The translations under genes were made by a program, and so were the position numbers. The notes beneath the pieces are model-generated. The model did no database searches. It saw only the letters and a program-made list of their open reading frames with translations, and had not been told where the DNA came from. This document shows positions 47,204 to 59,120 of a DNA stretch of 64,000 bases, piece after piece. The DNA is from Thermohalobaculum sp963822985. Its GTDB lineage: Bacteria; Pseudomonadota; Alphaproteobacteria; Rhodobacterales; Rhodobacteraceae. Every line of letters begins with the position of its first letter. The first letter of the stretch is position 1. Location of the stretch: NCBI GenBank assembly GCA_963822985.1, contig CAWGJU010000017.1, positions 124,001 to 188,000 on the forward strand, given 5' to 3'.

Positions 47204-48448
47204 TCAAGCGGCGCGCATCTGCTGCAGCAGGCGCGGCTTCTCGCCCTGCCCCTCGGCCTGCGCGATGGTCCGCGCCAGATCCTCCAGGCTCGCGATACTG
47301 TGCGCCGCGACAAAGGCGTCGACATGCGGCAGCAGCGCGCGCACGCCTTGCGCGCGCGCCTCGAACCCTTCCCAGCGCAGCAGCGGGTTCAGCCAGATCA
47401 GCCGGCGGCAGCTGAGGTGCAGCCGCTCGGCCTCGCGCGCCAGCCGCCCCGGATCGTCACGGTCGAGCCCGTCGGTGATCAGCAGCACCACTGCCCCCTG
47501 GCCCAGCACCCGGCGCGACCAGTCGCGGTTGAACGCCTCGAGGCAGGCGCCGATCCGGGTTCCGCCCTCCCAGTCGCGCGCCTCGTGCCCGGCGCGGCGC
47601 AGCGCCTCGTCGACGTCGCGCTCGGCAAAGTGCCGGGTGATGTTGGTCAGCCGCGTCGCGAAGGTGAAGACGTGCACCTTGGACCAGCCCGCGCCCTTGG
47701 CGTTCGCCGCCGCGTGGAGAAAGTGCAGCAGCATACGGCTATAGGCGGCCATCGACCCCGAGATGTCGCACAGCGCCACCAAGGCCGGCCAGCGCTCGCG
47801 CCGCTCGCGCCGCGCCAGCACGGGCACCCCGCCGCCGCGCAGCGAGGCGCGCATCGTCCGGCGCCAGTCGGCGAGCCGCCCACGCGGCGACGCCTGCGTC
47901 CGGCGCGACTCGAACGGACGGACGGGCAGCGCCAGCCGGGCGATGGCGCGCCGCGCCTCGGCCACCTCGGCGGCCGTCATCTGCTCGAAGTCCCGCCGGC
48001 GCAGCCGCTCCTGCTCCGAAAAGGTCAGCCTAGCGTCGATCTCGATCTCGTCCGGCTCGCGCTCGGCCACCTCCGGTGCCGGCCGCTCGGCGCCCGCGGT
48101 CAGCGCCTCGGCTGCGCGCTGCTCGCCCGGGCGCCGCTCGCGCTCCCGGGGGGGCACGCGCATCTCGGGCAACAGCATGCCCATCATCTTTTCCAGGATC
48201 TGCGGGTCGCGCCAGAACATGTGAAAGCACTGGTCGAAGACCGCGCGGTGCTCGGGGCGCGAAAGGAAGCAGGCGGCCAGCATGTGGTAGAAGTCCTCGC
48301 GCCGCTCGAAGCCGCCGGCCGCCACCGCCTCCACCGCCAGAACTGCGCGCCCCGTGCCGACGGGCACGCCCGCGGCACGCAGCGCCCGCGCGAAATGCAG
48401 GATGTTCTGGGCCAGCCGGCCCTCGGTGACGGGAATTGTCGGGTGCAT
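47204..48448 (-). CDS. coxE: VWA-domain protein, CoxE family
   Basis: 414 residues from the ATG at 48448 (MHPTIPVTEGRLAQNILHFARALRAAG). The N-terminal helical region is followed by a charged linker and a C-terminal von Willebrand A domain with the metal-site motif CDISGSMAAYSRMLLHFLHA, then GGTRIGACLEAF and LITDGLDRDD. In CO-dehydrogenase clusters CoxE works with the AAA+ ATPase CoxD to insert the copper-sulfur part of the active site. CoxD and the structural coxMSL genes are absent here; the gene lies 80 bp upstream of the XdhC gene and 141 bp behind fmt. Confidence 0.87.
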   Translation of the reverse strand: MHPTIPVTEGRLAQNILHFARALRAAGVPVGTGRAVLAVEAVAAGGFERREDFYHMLAACFLSRPEHRAVFDQCFHMFWRDPQILEKMMGMLLPEMRVPPRERERRPGEQRAAEALTAGAERPAPEVAEREPDEIEIDARLTFSEQERLRRRDFEQMTAAEVAEARRAIARLALPVRPFESRRTQASPRGRLADWRRTMRASLRGGGVPVLARRERRERWPALVALCDISGSMAAYSRMLLHFLHAAANAKGAGWSKVHVFTFATRLTNITRHFAERDVDEALRRAGHEARDWEGGTRIGACLEAFNRDWSRRVLGQGAVVLLITDGLDRDDPGRLAREAERLHLSCRRLIWLNPLLRWEGFEARAQGVRALLPHVDAFVAAHSIASLEDLARTIAQAEGQGEKPRLLQQMRAA

Positions 48449-48589
48449 CTGCGGGACGTCCGCTCCTTGCCCCTCCGCCGTGCAACGCCCGGCGATCGGT
48501 CGCTGATCCGACCTATGGCATCGGCGCGCACCGATCAAGCCGGCCGGCGGCCCGTCAAGGCGAACGCCCCTGAAGCGACCCGCGACGCG

Positions 48590-49528
48590 TCAGCCCAGGC
48601 GCGACCCGGCCGGAACCGGAAAGCCGCGGAGCAGTTCGGCGGCGTCGGCGGCGGCACGGCCGGGGCGCTGGAGGCGCGTCAGGCGCAGCGCCCCCCCGCC
48701 ACAGCGGACGAGCAGGGCGTCGTCGAGCACGGCGCCGGGTGCCTCTTGCTCATGCAACGGGCCACGCTCAGGGCCAGGCTCAGGGCGGCACATCAGCACG
48801 CGGAGCCGCCCGCCCGCGATCTCGGTCCAGGCGCCGGGGCTGGGTGACAGGCCGCGAATGTGGCGGTCGAGCTCGGCGGCCGGCCGGGCCCAGTCGATCC
48901 GCGCCTCGGCCTTGTCGATCTTCGTGGCATAGGTCACGCCCTCGGCTGGCTGCGGCCGCCCCCTGACGCCGCCCGACCGCAGCGCCGCCAGCGTCTCGAC
49001 CATCAGCTCCGCCCCCAGGGTCGCCAGCCTGTCGTGCAAACTGCCCGCCGTGTCCTCGGGCCCGATCGGCGTCCGCGCCTCGGCCAGCACGGGCCCCGTG
49101 TCGAGCCCCTGCTCCATCTGCATCACGGCAATACCCGTCTCGGCGTCGCACGCCATGATCGCGCGCTGGATCGGCGCGGCGCCCCGCCAGCGGGGCAGCA
49201 GCGAGGCGTGCAGGTTGAGGCAGCCGAGCCGAGGCGCGTCGAGCGCCGCCTGCGGCAGGATCTGGCCGTAAGCGACGACGACCGCCGCATCCAGGCCGAG
49301 CGCGGCGAAGCCCTCCAGCACGCCGGGCTCGCGAAACCGCGCCGGGGTCTCGACCGGGATCGCGGCGGCCTCGGCCGCAAGCTGCACGGGCGAGGGCCGG
49401 AGGGACTTGCCCCGTCCCGCAGGCCGCGGCGGCTGGGTGTAGACCCGGGCGACCTCATGCCCGGCCGCGATCAGCGCGCGCAGCGTCGGTACCGCGAAAT
49501 CCGGCGTTCCCATGAAGGCGAGGCGCAT
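48590..49528 (-). CDS. fmt: Methionyl-tRNA formyltransferase
   Basis: 312 residues from the ATG at 49528 (MRLAFMGTPDFAVPTLRALIAAGHEV). It formylates initiator Met-tRNA using 10-formyl-THF. Catalytic motifs are intact: CLNLHASLLPRWRGAAPIQRAI (Asn, His) and MQMEQGLDTGPVL (Asp). The C-terminal OB-fold tRNA-binding part begins near DKAEARIDW. It lies 44 bp downstream of def, the deformylase that removes the same formyl group, the usual pairing. Confidence 0.95.
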   Translation of the reverse strand: MRLAFMGTPDFAVPTLRALIAAGHEVARVYTQPPRPAGRGKSLRPSPVQLAAEAAAIPVETPARFREPGVLEGFAALGLDAAVVVAYGQILPQAALDAPRLGCLNLHASLLPRWRGAAPIQRAIMACDAETGIAVMQMEQGLDTGPVLAEARTPIGPEDTAGSLHDRLATLGAELMVETLAALRSGGVRGRPQPAEGVTYATKIDKAEARIDWARPAAELDRHIRGLSPSPGAWTEIAGGRLRVLMCRPEPGPERGPLHEQEAPGAVLDDALLVRCGGGALRLTRLQRPGRAAADAAELLRGFPVPAGSRLG

Positions 49529-49572
49529 CCGGGCTCCCCTTGCCAGCGCTCGGGCCAGCGCTCGGGCGGCGC

Positions 49573-50097
49573 TCAGGCCCGCGCCCGCTCGCGCTTCAGC
49601 TTCTTCATCCGCGAGGTGATCATCTGTCGACGCATCGGGCCCAGATAGTCGATGAACAGCTTGCCGTTCAGGTGGTCGATCTCGTGCTGCACGCAGACCG
49701 ACCAGATGCCGCGCATCGTTGCCTCCCGCCCCTCGCCGTCCAGGTCGGTCCAGCGCACCGTGACGGCCTCGGGCCGGGTGACGGGCGCATAGATCTCCGG
49801 GATCGAGAGGCATCCCTCCTCATGCTCGTTGAGCTCGTCCGAGGCCCAGGCGATCTCCGGGTTGACCATGGCGATCGGCTGCGGCGTCGCCGTGTCGTCC
49901 TCGCGCCGTGCGCAGTCCATCACGATCAGCCGCGCATTGACCCCGACCTGCGGCGCCGCGAGCCCGATGCCCGGCGCATGATACATCGTGTCGAACATGT
50001 CGCGGGCAAGCTCGCGCACCCCGTCGTCGATCGTGCCGACCGGGTCGCAGGCCTTCTTCAGGCGCGGATCGGGATGGATGAGGATTGGGCGCAACAT
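49573..50097 (-). CDS. def: Peptide deformylase
   Basis: 174 residues from the ATG at 50097 (MLRPILIHPDPRLKKACDPVG). Metalloprotease removing N-terminal formyl groups. The three motifs are clear: GIGLAAPQVGVN, EGCLSIPE and the metal-binding HEIDH in VCVQHEIDHLNGKLFIDYL. Shares an operon with fmt and is divergent from the enolase-superfamily gene (82 bp). Confidence 0.96.
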   Translation of the reverse strand: MLRPILIHPDPRLKKACDPVGTIDDGVRELARDMFDTMYHAPGIGLAAPQVGVNARLIVMDCARREDDTATPQPIAMVNPEIAWASDELNEHEEGCLSIPEIYAPVTRPEAVTVRWTDLDGEGREATMRGIWSVCVQHEIDHLNGKLFIDYLGPMRRQMITSRMKKLKRERARA

Positions 50098-50179
50098 GGC
50101 CGCGGAACTATGCGAAGGCCGTTCCGAAATCAATGCCGGGCGACTTGCCCGGACTTATCGAGAGGCCGGGAGGACGCCG

Positions 50180-51373
50180 ATGATCATCAGGTCGGTAGAG
50201 ACATTGCGGCTGGCGGAGTTCCCGAATCTGCTCTGGGTCACGGTGGAGGACGCCGAGGGAAATCGGGGCACAGGCGAGAGCTATTACCTCGCCGGTGCGA
50301 CGGACGCCTACATCCACGAGACGGCGGCGCCGCTGCTGATCGGCCAGGACGCGCGCGACCGCGAGGCGATCCGGCGGCGCCTGCAGCCCTATGTCGGCTA
50401 CAACGGCGCCGGCGCCGAGGTGCGCGGTGCCTCGGCCGTCGACATGGCGCTGTGGGATCTCTGGGGGCGGCACCTTGGCCAACCGGTCTGGCGCCTGCTC
50501 GGCGGACGGTCGCGCGAACGGGTCAGGACCTACAACACCTGCGCCGGGTACCGCTATGTGCGCGGCGCGGTCGGCCAGGCGAGCGAGAACTGGGGCCTCG
50601 GCAGCGCCGAGGGACCGTATGAGGATCTGGAGGGCTTCCTCACCGATGCCGGCAAGCTGGCCGAAAGCCTGCTGTCGGAGGGTATCACGGGCATGAAGAT
50701 CTGGCCCTTCGACCCCGCCGCCGAGGCCAGCCACGGCGCCGCGATCACGCCCGAGCAGATGGCCCGCGCCGTCGAGCCGTTCGCCAAGATCCGCGAGGCG
50801 GTCGGCGGCGCGATGCAGATCATGCTCGAGCTTCACCTCCTCTGGCAGCCGCATGTGGTGGCCGAGATCGCCCGCGCGCTCGAGCCCTTCGACCTCTACT
50901 GGATCGAGGACCCGATGCCGGCGACGGCGCCATCGAGCTGGGCCGATCTGCGCGCCCGGGTCCGCCCAAAGATCGCCGGGTCCGAGACCATGGCCGGGCG
51001 CGCCGCCTTCCGCGCGATGATGGAGGCCGGCGCGCTCGACGTCGTCATCATGGATCTCGGCTGGTGCGGCGGGCTGACCGAGGCCAAGGCGATCGCCTCG
51101 ATGGCCGAGGCGTTCCACTTGCCAATCGCGCCACATGACTGCACCGGGCCGCTGGCCTGGGCCGCCTGCACCAACCTCTCGATCAACGCGCCCAACGCGC
51201 TGGTGCAGGAGAGCGTGCGCGCCTTCTATTCCGGCTGGTACGGCGAGCTCGCCCGCAACCTGCCGATTGTCGAGGACGGTCACATTCGCCTGCCCGACGG
51301 CACCGGCATGATCGCCGAGCTGAGGCCGGAGGTCTGGGACAGGCCCGACGCGACACGGCGGCAGACGGGCTGA
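50180..51373 (+). CDS. Mandelate racemase/muconate-lactonizing-type enolase-superfamily enzyme
   Basis: 397 residues. N-terminal capping domain (SVETLRLAEFPNLLWVTVEDAEGNRGTGESYYL) and barrel with Lys in GMKIWPFD, metal ligands in MLELHLLW, YWIEDPMP and AGSETM, and the late base region APHDCTGP. The Glu-His pair ELH at the first ligand is a variation seen among sugar-acid dehydratases. It abstracts a proton next to a carboxylate; substrate unknown. A dehydratase of this class is what the FAH/SDR pair at 19.5-21.1 kb would need, but it is 30 kb away and the link is speculative. GGGAGGA precedes the ATG. Confidence 0.85.
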   Translation: MIIRSVETLRLAEFPNLLWVTVEDAEGNRGTGESYYLAGATDAYIHETAAPLLIGQDARDREAIRRRLQPYVGYNGAGAEVRGASAVDMALWDLWGRHLGQPVWRLLGGRSRERVRTYNTCAGYRYVRGAVGQASENWGLGSAEGPYEDLEGFLTDAGKLAESLLSEGITGMKIWPFDPAAEASHGAAITPEQMARAVEPFAKIREAVGGAMQIMLELHLLWQPHVVAEIARALEPFDLYWIEDPMPATAPSSWADLRARVRPKIAGSETMAGRAAFRAMMEAGALDVVIMDLGWCGGLTEAKAIASMAEAFHLPIAPHDCTGPLAWAACTNLSINAPNALVQESVRAFYSGWYGELARNLPIVEDGHIRLPDGTGMIAELRPEVWDRPDATRRQTG

Positions 51374-51467
51374 GCCCGGCGGCTGCGACGGCTTGCCACG
51401 CGGACGGCCCAGCGTAAGGTGAGCCGACGCCGCCATTCCGTCGAGTCACCGCTCGGGAGTTCTGAAG

Positions 51468-53051
51468 ATGCGAGGCACCACCATCCTTGTCCTCGCCACC
51501 GCGCTTGGCGCCCTGACGGCGCGCGCCGAGACGCTGACGATCCTGCACACGAACGATTTCCACAGCCGGATCGAGCCGATCAACAAATACGACAGCACCT
51601 GCTCGGCCGAGGACGATGCCGAGGGCAAGTGCTTCGGCGGCTCGGCCCGGCTCGCGACCGCCATCCGCGGCCAGCAGGCCGAGACGAACAACTGGATCCT
51701 GGTCGACGGCGGCGACCAGTTCCAGGGCTCGCTCTTCTACACCTACTACAAGGGCAAGGCCGCGGCCGAGATGATGAACAGGCTCGGCTACGACGCGATG
51801 ACCGTGGGGAACCACGAATTCGACGACGGCCCCGAAGTGTTGCGCGGTTTTATGGACGCCGTCGACTTCCCGGTGCTGATGGCGAACGCCGAGGTCTCGG
51901 CCGAGCCGCAGCTGGAGGACGTCATCAGGCCTTCGATCGTCATCGAGCGCGGCGGCGAGAAAATCGGGCTGATCGGGCTGACGCCCGCGGACACGGCCGA
52001 GCTGGCCTCGCCCGGGCCCAACGTGACGTTCTCGGATCCGGTCGAGGCGGTGAAGCGCGAGGTCGGGACGCTCTCGGCCGATGGCGTGAAGCGGATCATC
52101 GTTCTCAGTCATTCGGGCTATCTGCAGGACCAGGCGCTCGCCGCCTCGGTCGACGGCATCGACGTCATCGTCGGCGGCCACAGCCACACCTTGTTGGCGA
52201 ACGACATCGACGGGGCAGCCGGACCTTACCCGACATGGGTGCCCTCGCCCGACGGGACGCCGACCGCGATCGTCCAAGCCGGCGCCTATGGCCGCTATCT
52301 CGGACGGCTGGACGTCACCTTCGACGACGAGGGCATGCTCACCGACGCCAAGGGCGGCCCCGTCCTGATGGACGCCTCCGTCGCCGAGGATCCTGCGCTG
52401 AAGGCGCGGATCGTGGACCTGGCCCGGCCGCTGGAGGAGGTCCGCCGCAAGGTCGTCGCCGAGACCACCGCGCCGATCGACGGCTCGCGCGAGAGCTGCC
52501 GTGCCGCGGAGTGCGAGATGGGCAACCTCGTGGCCGACGCGCAGCTCGACCGCGTCAAGAATCAGGGCATCCAGATCTCGATCGTGAACGGCGGCGGGCT
52601 GCGCGCCTCGATCGACGCCGGTCCCGTCACCATGGGCGAGGTGCTGGGCGTCCTGCCGTTCCAGAACACCCTCTCGACCTTCCGGCTAAAGGGGTCGGAC
52701 GTGCTAGCGGCGCTGGAGAACGGCGTGAGCCAGGTCGACGAAGGCGCCGGCCGCTTTCCGCAGGTGGCGGGCCTGCGCTACAGCTTCGACCCGTTGGCGC
52801 CGGCGGGCAGCCGCATCACCACCGTCGAGGTGGCGCAGGACGGTGGCTTCGCGCCGATCGACCCCGAAAAGCTCTACGGCGTCGTCGCCAACAACTATGT
52901 GCGCGGCGGCGGCGATGGTTATGTCGTCTTTGCCGAGAAGGCGCAGGACGCCTATGATTACGGGCCCGACCTCGCGGATGTCGTCGCCGAGTACCTGGCC
53001 GCGCATGGACCCTATGCGCCGCAGGTCGACGGTCGTATCACCGTCGAGTGA
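51468..53051 (+). CDS. Periplasmic 5'-nucleotidase/metallophosphatase (UshA-like)
   Basis: 527 residues. Signal peptide MRGTTILVLATALGALTARAE. Calcineurin-type dimetal site: ILHTNDFHSR, DGGDQFQGSLFYTYY, VGNHEFDDGPE, VGGHSHTLLAND. C-terminal nucleotide-binding domain (MGNLVADAQL, SIVNGGGLRASIDAG, GVLPFQNTLSTF, NNYVRGGGDGYVVF). It hydrolyses extracellular nucleotides and salvages phosphate and nucleosides. Complete; it converges with the FAD monooxygenase with 2 bases between stops. Confidence 0.92.
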   Translation: MRGTTILVLATALGALTARAETLTILHTNDFHSRIEPINKYDSTCSAEDDAEGKCFGGSARLATAIRGQQAETNNWILVDGGDQFQGSLFYTYYKGKAAAEMMNRLGYDAMTVGNHEFDDGPEVLRGFMDAVDFPVLMANAEVSAEPQLEDVIRPSIVIERGGEKIGLIGLTPADTAELASPGPNVTFSDPVEAVKREVGTLSADGVKRIIVLSHSGYLQDQALAASVDGIDVIVGGHSHTLLANDIDGAAGPYPTWVPSPDGTPTAIVQAGAYGRYLGRLDVTFDDEGMLTDAKGGPVLMDASVAEDPALKARIVDLARPLEEVRRKVVAETTAPIDGSRESCRAAECEMGNLVADAQLDRVKNQGIQISIVNGGGLRASIDAGPVTMGEVLGVLPFQNTLSTFRLKGSDVLAALENGVSQVDEGAGRFPQVAGLRYSFDPLAPAGSRITTVEVAQDGGFAPIDPEKLYGVVANNYVRGGGDGYVVFAEKAQDAYDYGPDLADVVAEYLAAHGPYAPQVDGRITVE

Positions 53052-53053
53052 GC

Positions 53054-54242
53054 TCAGGGCGGACAGGTCGCGTCGTAACCGTAGAGCCAGTCGAGCTGCC
53101 CGACCGCCAGCTGCGGCGTGCTGCGCGTGAAGGCGCCCATCAGCCCGTGCACGACGCTGCGCGCGACCCCGGCCGGCTGGTGGAACAGCCGGCCATTGGC
53201 GCGGCTGCGCTGCAGCACGCGGGTGACGCGCGGCCAGCGCTCTTCCTCATAGGCCGAGAGCGCGGAGGGGACGTCTTCGCCGTTCCCGAGATGCCGGACC
53301 AGGGCCGCGCCGTCCTCGATGCCCATCGCCGCGCCCTGGGCGAGGAAGGGCAGCATCGGATGCGCCGCGTCGCCGATCAGCGCGACGCGCTCGCGCGTCC
53401 AGCGCACCTGCTCGGGGCGGTCGAAGAGGCCCCACAGGAAGCAGTCCTCGACGGCCTCCAGCACCGCCGCGACGGGGGCGGTCCAGCCGGCGAAGGCGGC
53501 GCGCAGCTCGTCCGGATCGCCGGGCGCGGACCAGCCCTCCTCGGCCCATTCCGCGCGCTCGAGGACCGCGACGAAATTGATCCGCTGGCCGCCGCGCACG
53601 CGATAGGTCACGACATGCCGGCCCGGCCCGACCCAGACGGTGACGTTGGGCGCGAGCGCGGCCTCGGGCAGCGCATCGGCCGGGACGAGGCCGCGCCAGG
53701 CGACCTGCCCGGAAAAGCGCGGCTGCTCGGCCGGGCTGACCACGGCGCGCAAGGCCGAGCGGATGCCGTCGGCGCCGATCACCACGTCGCCCTGGCGGAC
53801 CGTGCCGCCACCGAAATGCAGGGCCGCGCCGTCGGGCCGCGAGGCGGCGCCCGTCGCGGTCTGGCCGAGCTGGAGGCCGACGCCCGCCTGCGACGCCGCC
53901 CCGGCGAGCACGTCGAGCAGGTCGGCGCGGTGGATGTGCAGATAGGGCGCGCCCCAGCGCGCCTCGGCATCGGCGCCGAGCGCCGCGCGATAGATGAGCT
54001 CGCCGGTCATCCCGTCGCGCATCTCGGCCGCTTCGGGCGCGGTCGCGCGGCCGCGGATGTCCGGCAGAAAGACCGAGGCGGTCGAGGACCTTGCAGGCGT
54101 TCGGGCTCAGCTGCAGGCCGGCGCCGACCTCGCCGAGCGCGGCTGCCTGCTCGGACATCTCGACCTGCCAGCCGGCGCGGGCGAGGCCGAGCGCCGCCGC
54201 CGTTCCGGCGATACCGGCGCCGGCGATAAGCGCCGTTGGCAT
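53054..54242 (-). CDS. FAD-dependent aromatic monooxygenase (salicylate-hydroxylase-like), frame-shifted
   Basis: About 395 residues. The FAD loop ALIAGAGIAGTAAALGLARAGWQVEM follows the ATG at 54242 (GGGAGG upstream), and GAGLQLSPNACKVLDRLGL is in the first frame. Near 54070 the frame changes and continues with DIRGRATAPEAAEMRDGMTG, the DG motif VVIGADGIRSALRAVV and the second FAD motif VALIGDAAHPMLPFLAQGAAMGIEDG, to the stop at 53054. Members hydroxylate small aromatics with NAD(P)H and oxygen. All motifs are present, so an indel in the consensus is likely. Substrate unknown. Confidence 0.85.
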
Positions 54243-54346
54243 GTTTCCTCCCTGCGCCACAACTCGCGGACGATACTATCCCGAGGCGCAGAGCATCGCC
54301 AACCCTCGTGGAGCCCGCCGCTGACGCAGGGCGGGCGCCGTTTGCG

Positions 54347-54601
54347 TCAGTTCTTTTTCGGCTGCTGCGTGGCCGGGGCCGCCGCGACGCTCTGATCCTT
54401 GCTCCCCGTGCCGAGCAGGCGGTCGACGAACGTGGCGTCGGGGTCGGCGGCGTTGCGCGCCCGCGCCTCGGCCCATTCGGCCTTGAGCTTTGCGCGCTGG
54501 GCCGAGTGCTGGCCGCCATCGCCGGCGAAGGCGGCCATGCCGCTCGCCGCTACCACCGCGACCACGGTCGCGGCTATAATCCTTCTGGAAAGCGTGCTCA
54601 T
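54347..54601 (-). CDS. Small secreted protein of unknown function
   Basis: 84 residues: signal peptide MSTLSRRIIAATVVAVVAASGMAAFAGDGG, then a highly charged helical stretch (QRAKLKAEWAEARARNAADPD) and a Lys-ending tail. No cysteine, no known domain. It lies between the monooxygenase and rpoD genes on the same strand, with 104 bases before its stop from the monooxygenase start. A homologue search is needed to confirm it is expressed. Confidence 0.6.
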   Translation of the reverse strand: MSTLSRRIIAATVVAVVAASGMAAFAGDGGQHSAQRAKLKAEWAEARARNAADPDATFVDRLLGTGSKDQSVAAAPATQQPKKN

Positions 54602-54759
54602 TCAAATGATCCCGTATCGAGGTTGCAGACGTGCAAGTTCTGCCACTGCGACGTGCGCGGCGCTGTGGCGAACGCTACACTTCGATAACGCAATCTCTTA
54701 CGCAGGCGCCGATGCCTGCCAACGGGCTGCGGCGCTGCGCGGACCGCTGCGGCGGGGCC

Positions 54760-56835
<2,076 letters not shown>

Positions 56836-57036
56836 GCAATCAGCCTCGTGGGTCATTGGCGCGGTCGGCGGCGCGGACGGCGGCCGCGGCCGCTCCGGCC
56901 GGCACCGGCGTGGCCGCTGATATGGTCCGGCGCCCCCAGGCGATCAAGCGCAGGGGACGAATCTCGGCAAGGTGATTTGCCGATGGGCGAGAAATACCCG
57001 ATTCGGGCCGCTCTTCACCCGTTCGGCACGGAATTC

Positions 57037-59003
57037 TCACGGTTTTTTTCGCCGGCGCCAAAGCTCGGAGTCGAGCATCCGCTGAAACACGCTCTCCTCC
57101 GCATTGTCCGAAGCCTCGGCGCTGCTCGCCACGGCCTCGCTGTCGGCGGTGATCCGCTCGATGTTCGCCTGGCGCAGACGCGCGGTCCACGCCTCGTCCT
57201 CGGCGTCCGCAAGGTCCCGGCGCGCCTCGGCCAGCTCCAGCGCATGGCCGAGCTGGCTCTGATGGCGATGGATCGCCTCCTGCAGCACGAGCGCGACGGC
57301 GTCCGGGTCGCGGCCCGGTCGCGCCATCGGATGCGCGCGCGCCTGCGGCACCTTCTCGAGCGCCGCCACGGGATCGGCGCCGAGGCGCGTCGCGACGGCG
57401 CCGGCGATGTCGCTCTCGCTGCGCCATGGTGCAGCGCGTCGAGCAGACGCATCGCGGATGCGCTGCATCTCCGGCACGGTGCACGTCATCGCCTCCAGCG
57501 GCGCTTCGACGCTGCGGATCGCCTGCGGGTTGCGCAGCGCGATCAGCAGGATGGCGCTCTCGCGGATGCGGGCCGCATCGCGCGCGGCGCCGGCGGGCGA
57601 GATCCGAGCCCAACGCTTCGGGAGTGGGACGGCTCGGGCGGCGTGAACCACCGCGTCCGCCCGACCGCTCCGGGGCACGCCTCGGTCCACCGCCGCGGAA
57701 GGGGCGCGGCGAGGGCGGCCGCAGCAGCGCCGCCCGGCGGGTGCGCAGCTCGGCCGCGTAATGGTTGCGCACGCCCGGATCGGCGATCCGGGCGAGCGCC
57801 TTCCTTCAGGCGCTTGTCGAGCGCGGCGCGCCGCTCGGGCGTGTCGAGCGCCGCCCGCGCCGTCTCGCGCCGCCAAAGCAGCTCCACGAGCGGCACGGCG
57901 GAGGCGAGCGCCGCCGCCATCGCCGGCGCGCCCGCCGGCCCGGATCAGGTCGTCGGGATCCTGCCCTTCTGGCATCAGGCAGAAGCCGAGCGAGCGCCCA
58001 GGCGCCAGCATCGGCAGCGCCATGTCGACCAGCCGCTCGGCGGCTTCGAGGCCGGCACGGTCGCCGTCGAGCGCGATGACCGGCTCGTCCGCCATGCGCC
58101 AGATCAGGCCGAGCTGCTCCTCGGTCACCGCCGTGCCGAGCGGCGCCACCGCGTGCTCGAACCCCGCCTGGACGAGCGCGATCACGTCCATATAGCCCTC
58201 GGCGACGATCAGGCTGCCGGCCTTGCCGGCCGCCTCGCGCGCGGGGCCGTGATTGTAGAGCGTGCGCCCCTTGTGGAAGAGCTCGGTCTCGGGCGAGTTC
58301 AGGTACTTTGCCCGCGCCTCGGCGACATCGCCCGCCCGCCGAAAGCGATGCAGCGGCCCGAGGGATCGCGGATCGGGAACATCAGCCGGTTGCGAAAGCG
58401 GTCGAAGGGCGCGCCGCCATCCTCGGGCACGATGACCAGCCCCGCGGCGACGGCGTCGTCGAGCAACCCCTTCTCGCGAAACGGCCCCGACAGGAAGTGC
58501 CGATCCGCCGGCGCGAAGCCGATCTCGAAGCGCTTGAGCGTCGCCTCGCTCAGGCCCCGGCTGCGAACATAGTCGCGCGCGCCCTGCCCCCCGGCCGAGC
58601 GGAAGGCGCGGCCATAAGCGCGGACCGCCTCCTCCATCACCTCGGCGAGCCGGGCGCGACGGTCGCGCCGTTCGCCCGCGTGCGGGTCCCTGACCGAGGC
58701 CGGCATCTCGAGCCCGGCCTCGCGGGCAAGGAACTCGACCGCCTCGACGAAATCGAGGTTCTCGGTCTCGCGCACGAAGCCGATCAGGTCGCCCTTCGCC
58801 TGGCAGCCGAAGCAGTAGTAAAAGCCCTTGCGATCGTCGACGTGGAACGACGCCGTCTTCTCCTGATGGAAGGGGCACGGCGCCCACCAATCGCCTCGCG
58901 CGGGGTTCGACCGGCGCCGGTCCCAGGTGACCTTGCGTCCGGCGACGTCGCTGAGCGTCAGCCGGCTGCGCAGCTCGTCGAGGAAGCCCGGGGGGAGTGA
59001 CAT
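57037..59003 (-). CDS. dnaG: DNA primase, multiple frame-shifts
   Basis: The protein (about 650 residues) is spread over all three frames. The zinc-binding start CPFHQEKTASFHVDDRKGFYYCFGCQAKGDLIGF and RFRNRLMFPIRD are in the first frame. The TOPRIM domain (KAGSLIVAEGYMDVIALVQAGFEHAVAPLGTAVTEEQL, VIALDGDRAGLEAAERLV) is in the second after a shift near 58335. Further shifts lie near 57931, 57803, somewhere in 57600-57740, 57455 and 57425. The C-terminal helicase-binding part (AGAVATRLGADPVAALEKV) ends at 57037. Nothing is missing in content. Primase is essential, so these are most likely consensus errors. Confidence 0.9.
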
Positions 59004-59081
59004 GACGTCTTATGCGCCACCGGGCGCGCGGCGAAAACACCGAAGCATGCGCCGCAGCCGCTTATCACCGCTGGCTTTCGG

Positions 59082-59105
59082 CTGTCCACACGCCGCGGTG
59101 GATAA
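59082..59105. promoter_or_regulatory. Two DnaA-box-like motifs upstream of dnaG
   Basis: CTGTCCACA (59082-59090, 7 of 9 to TTATCCACA) and GGTGGATAA (59097-59105, 8 of 9 on the other strand) lie about 80-100 bases before the dnaG start. CTTATCACCG (59071-59080) and CGGTGGATAAG (59096-59106) also form an imperfect inverted repeat. DnaA control of primase transcription is possible but unproven. Confidence 0.3.
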
Positions 59106-59120
59106 GCGCGCGGGACAGCG

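Noticed and set aside
49544..49566. Tandem GCCAGCGCTCGG copies between fmt and def
   Set aside because: Two short copies in GC-rich spacer; no sign of function beyond slippage.
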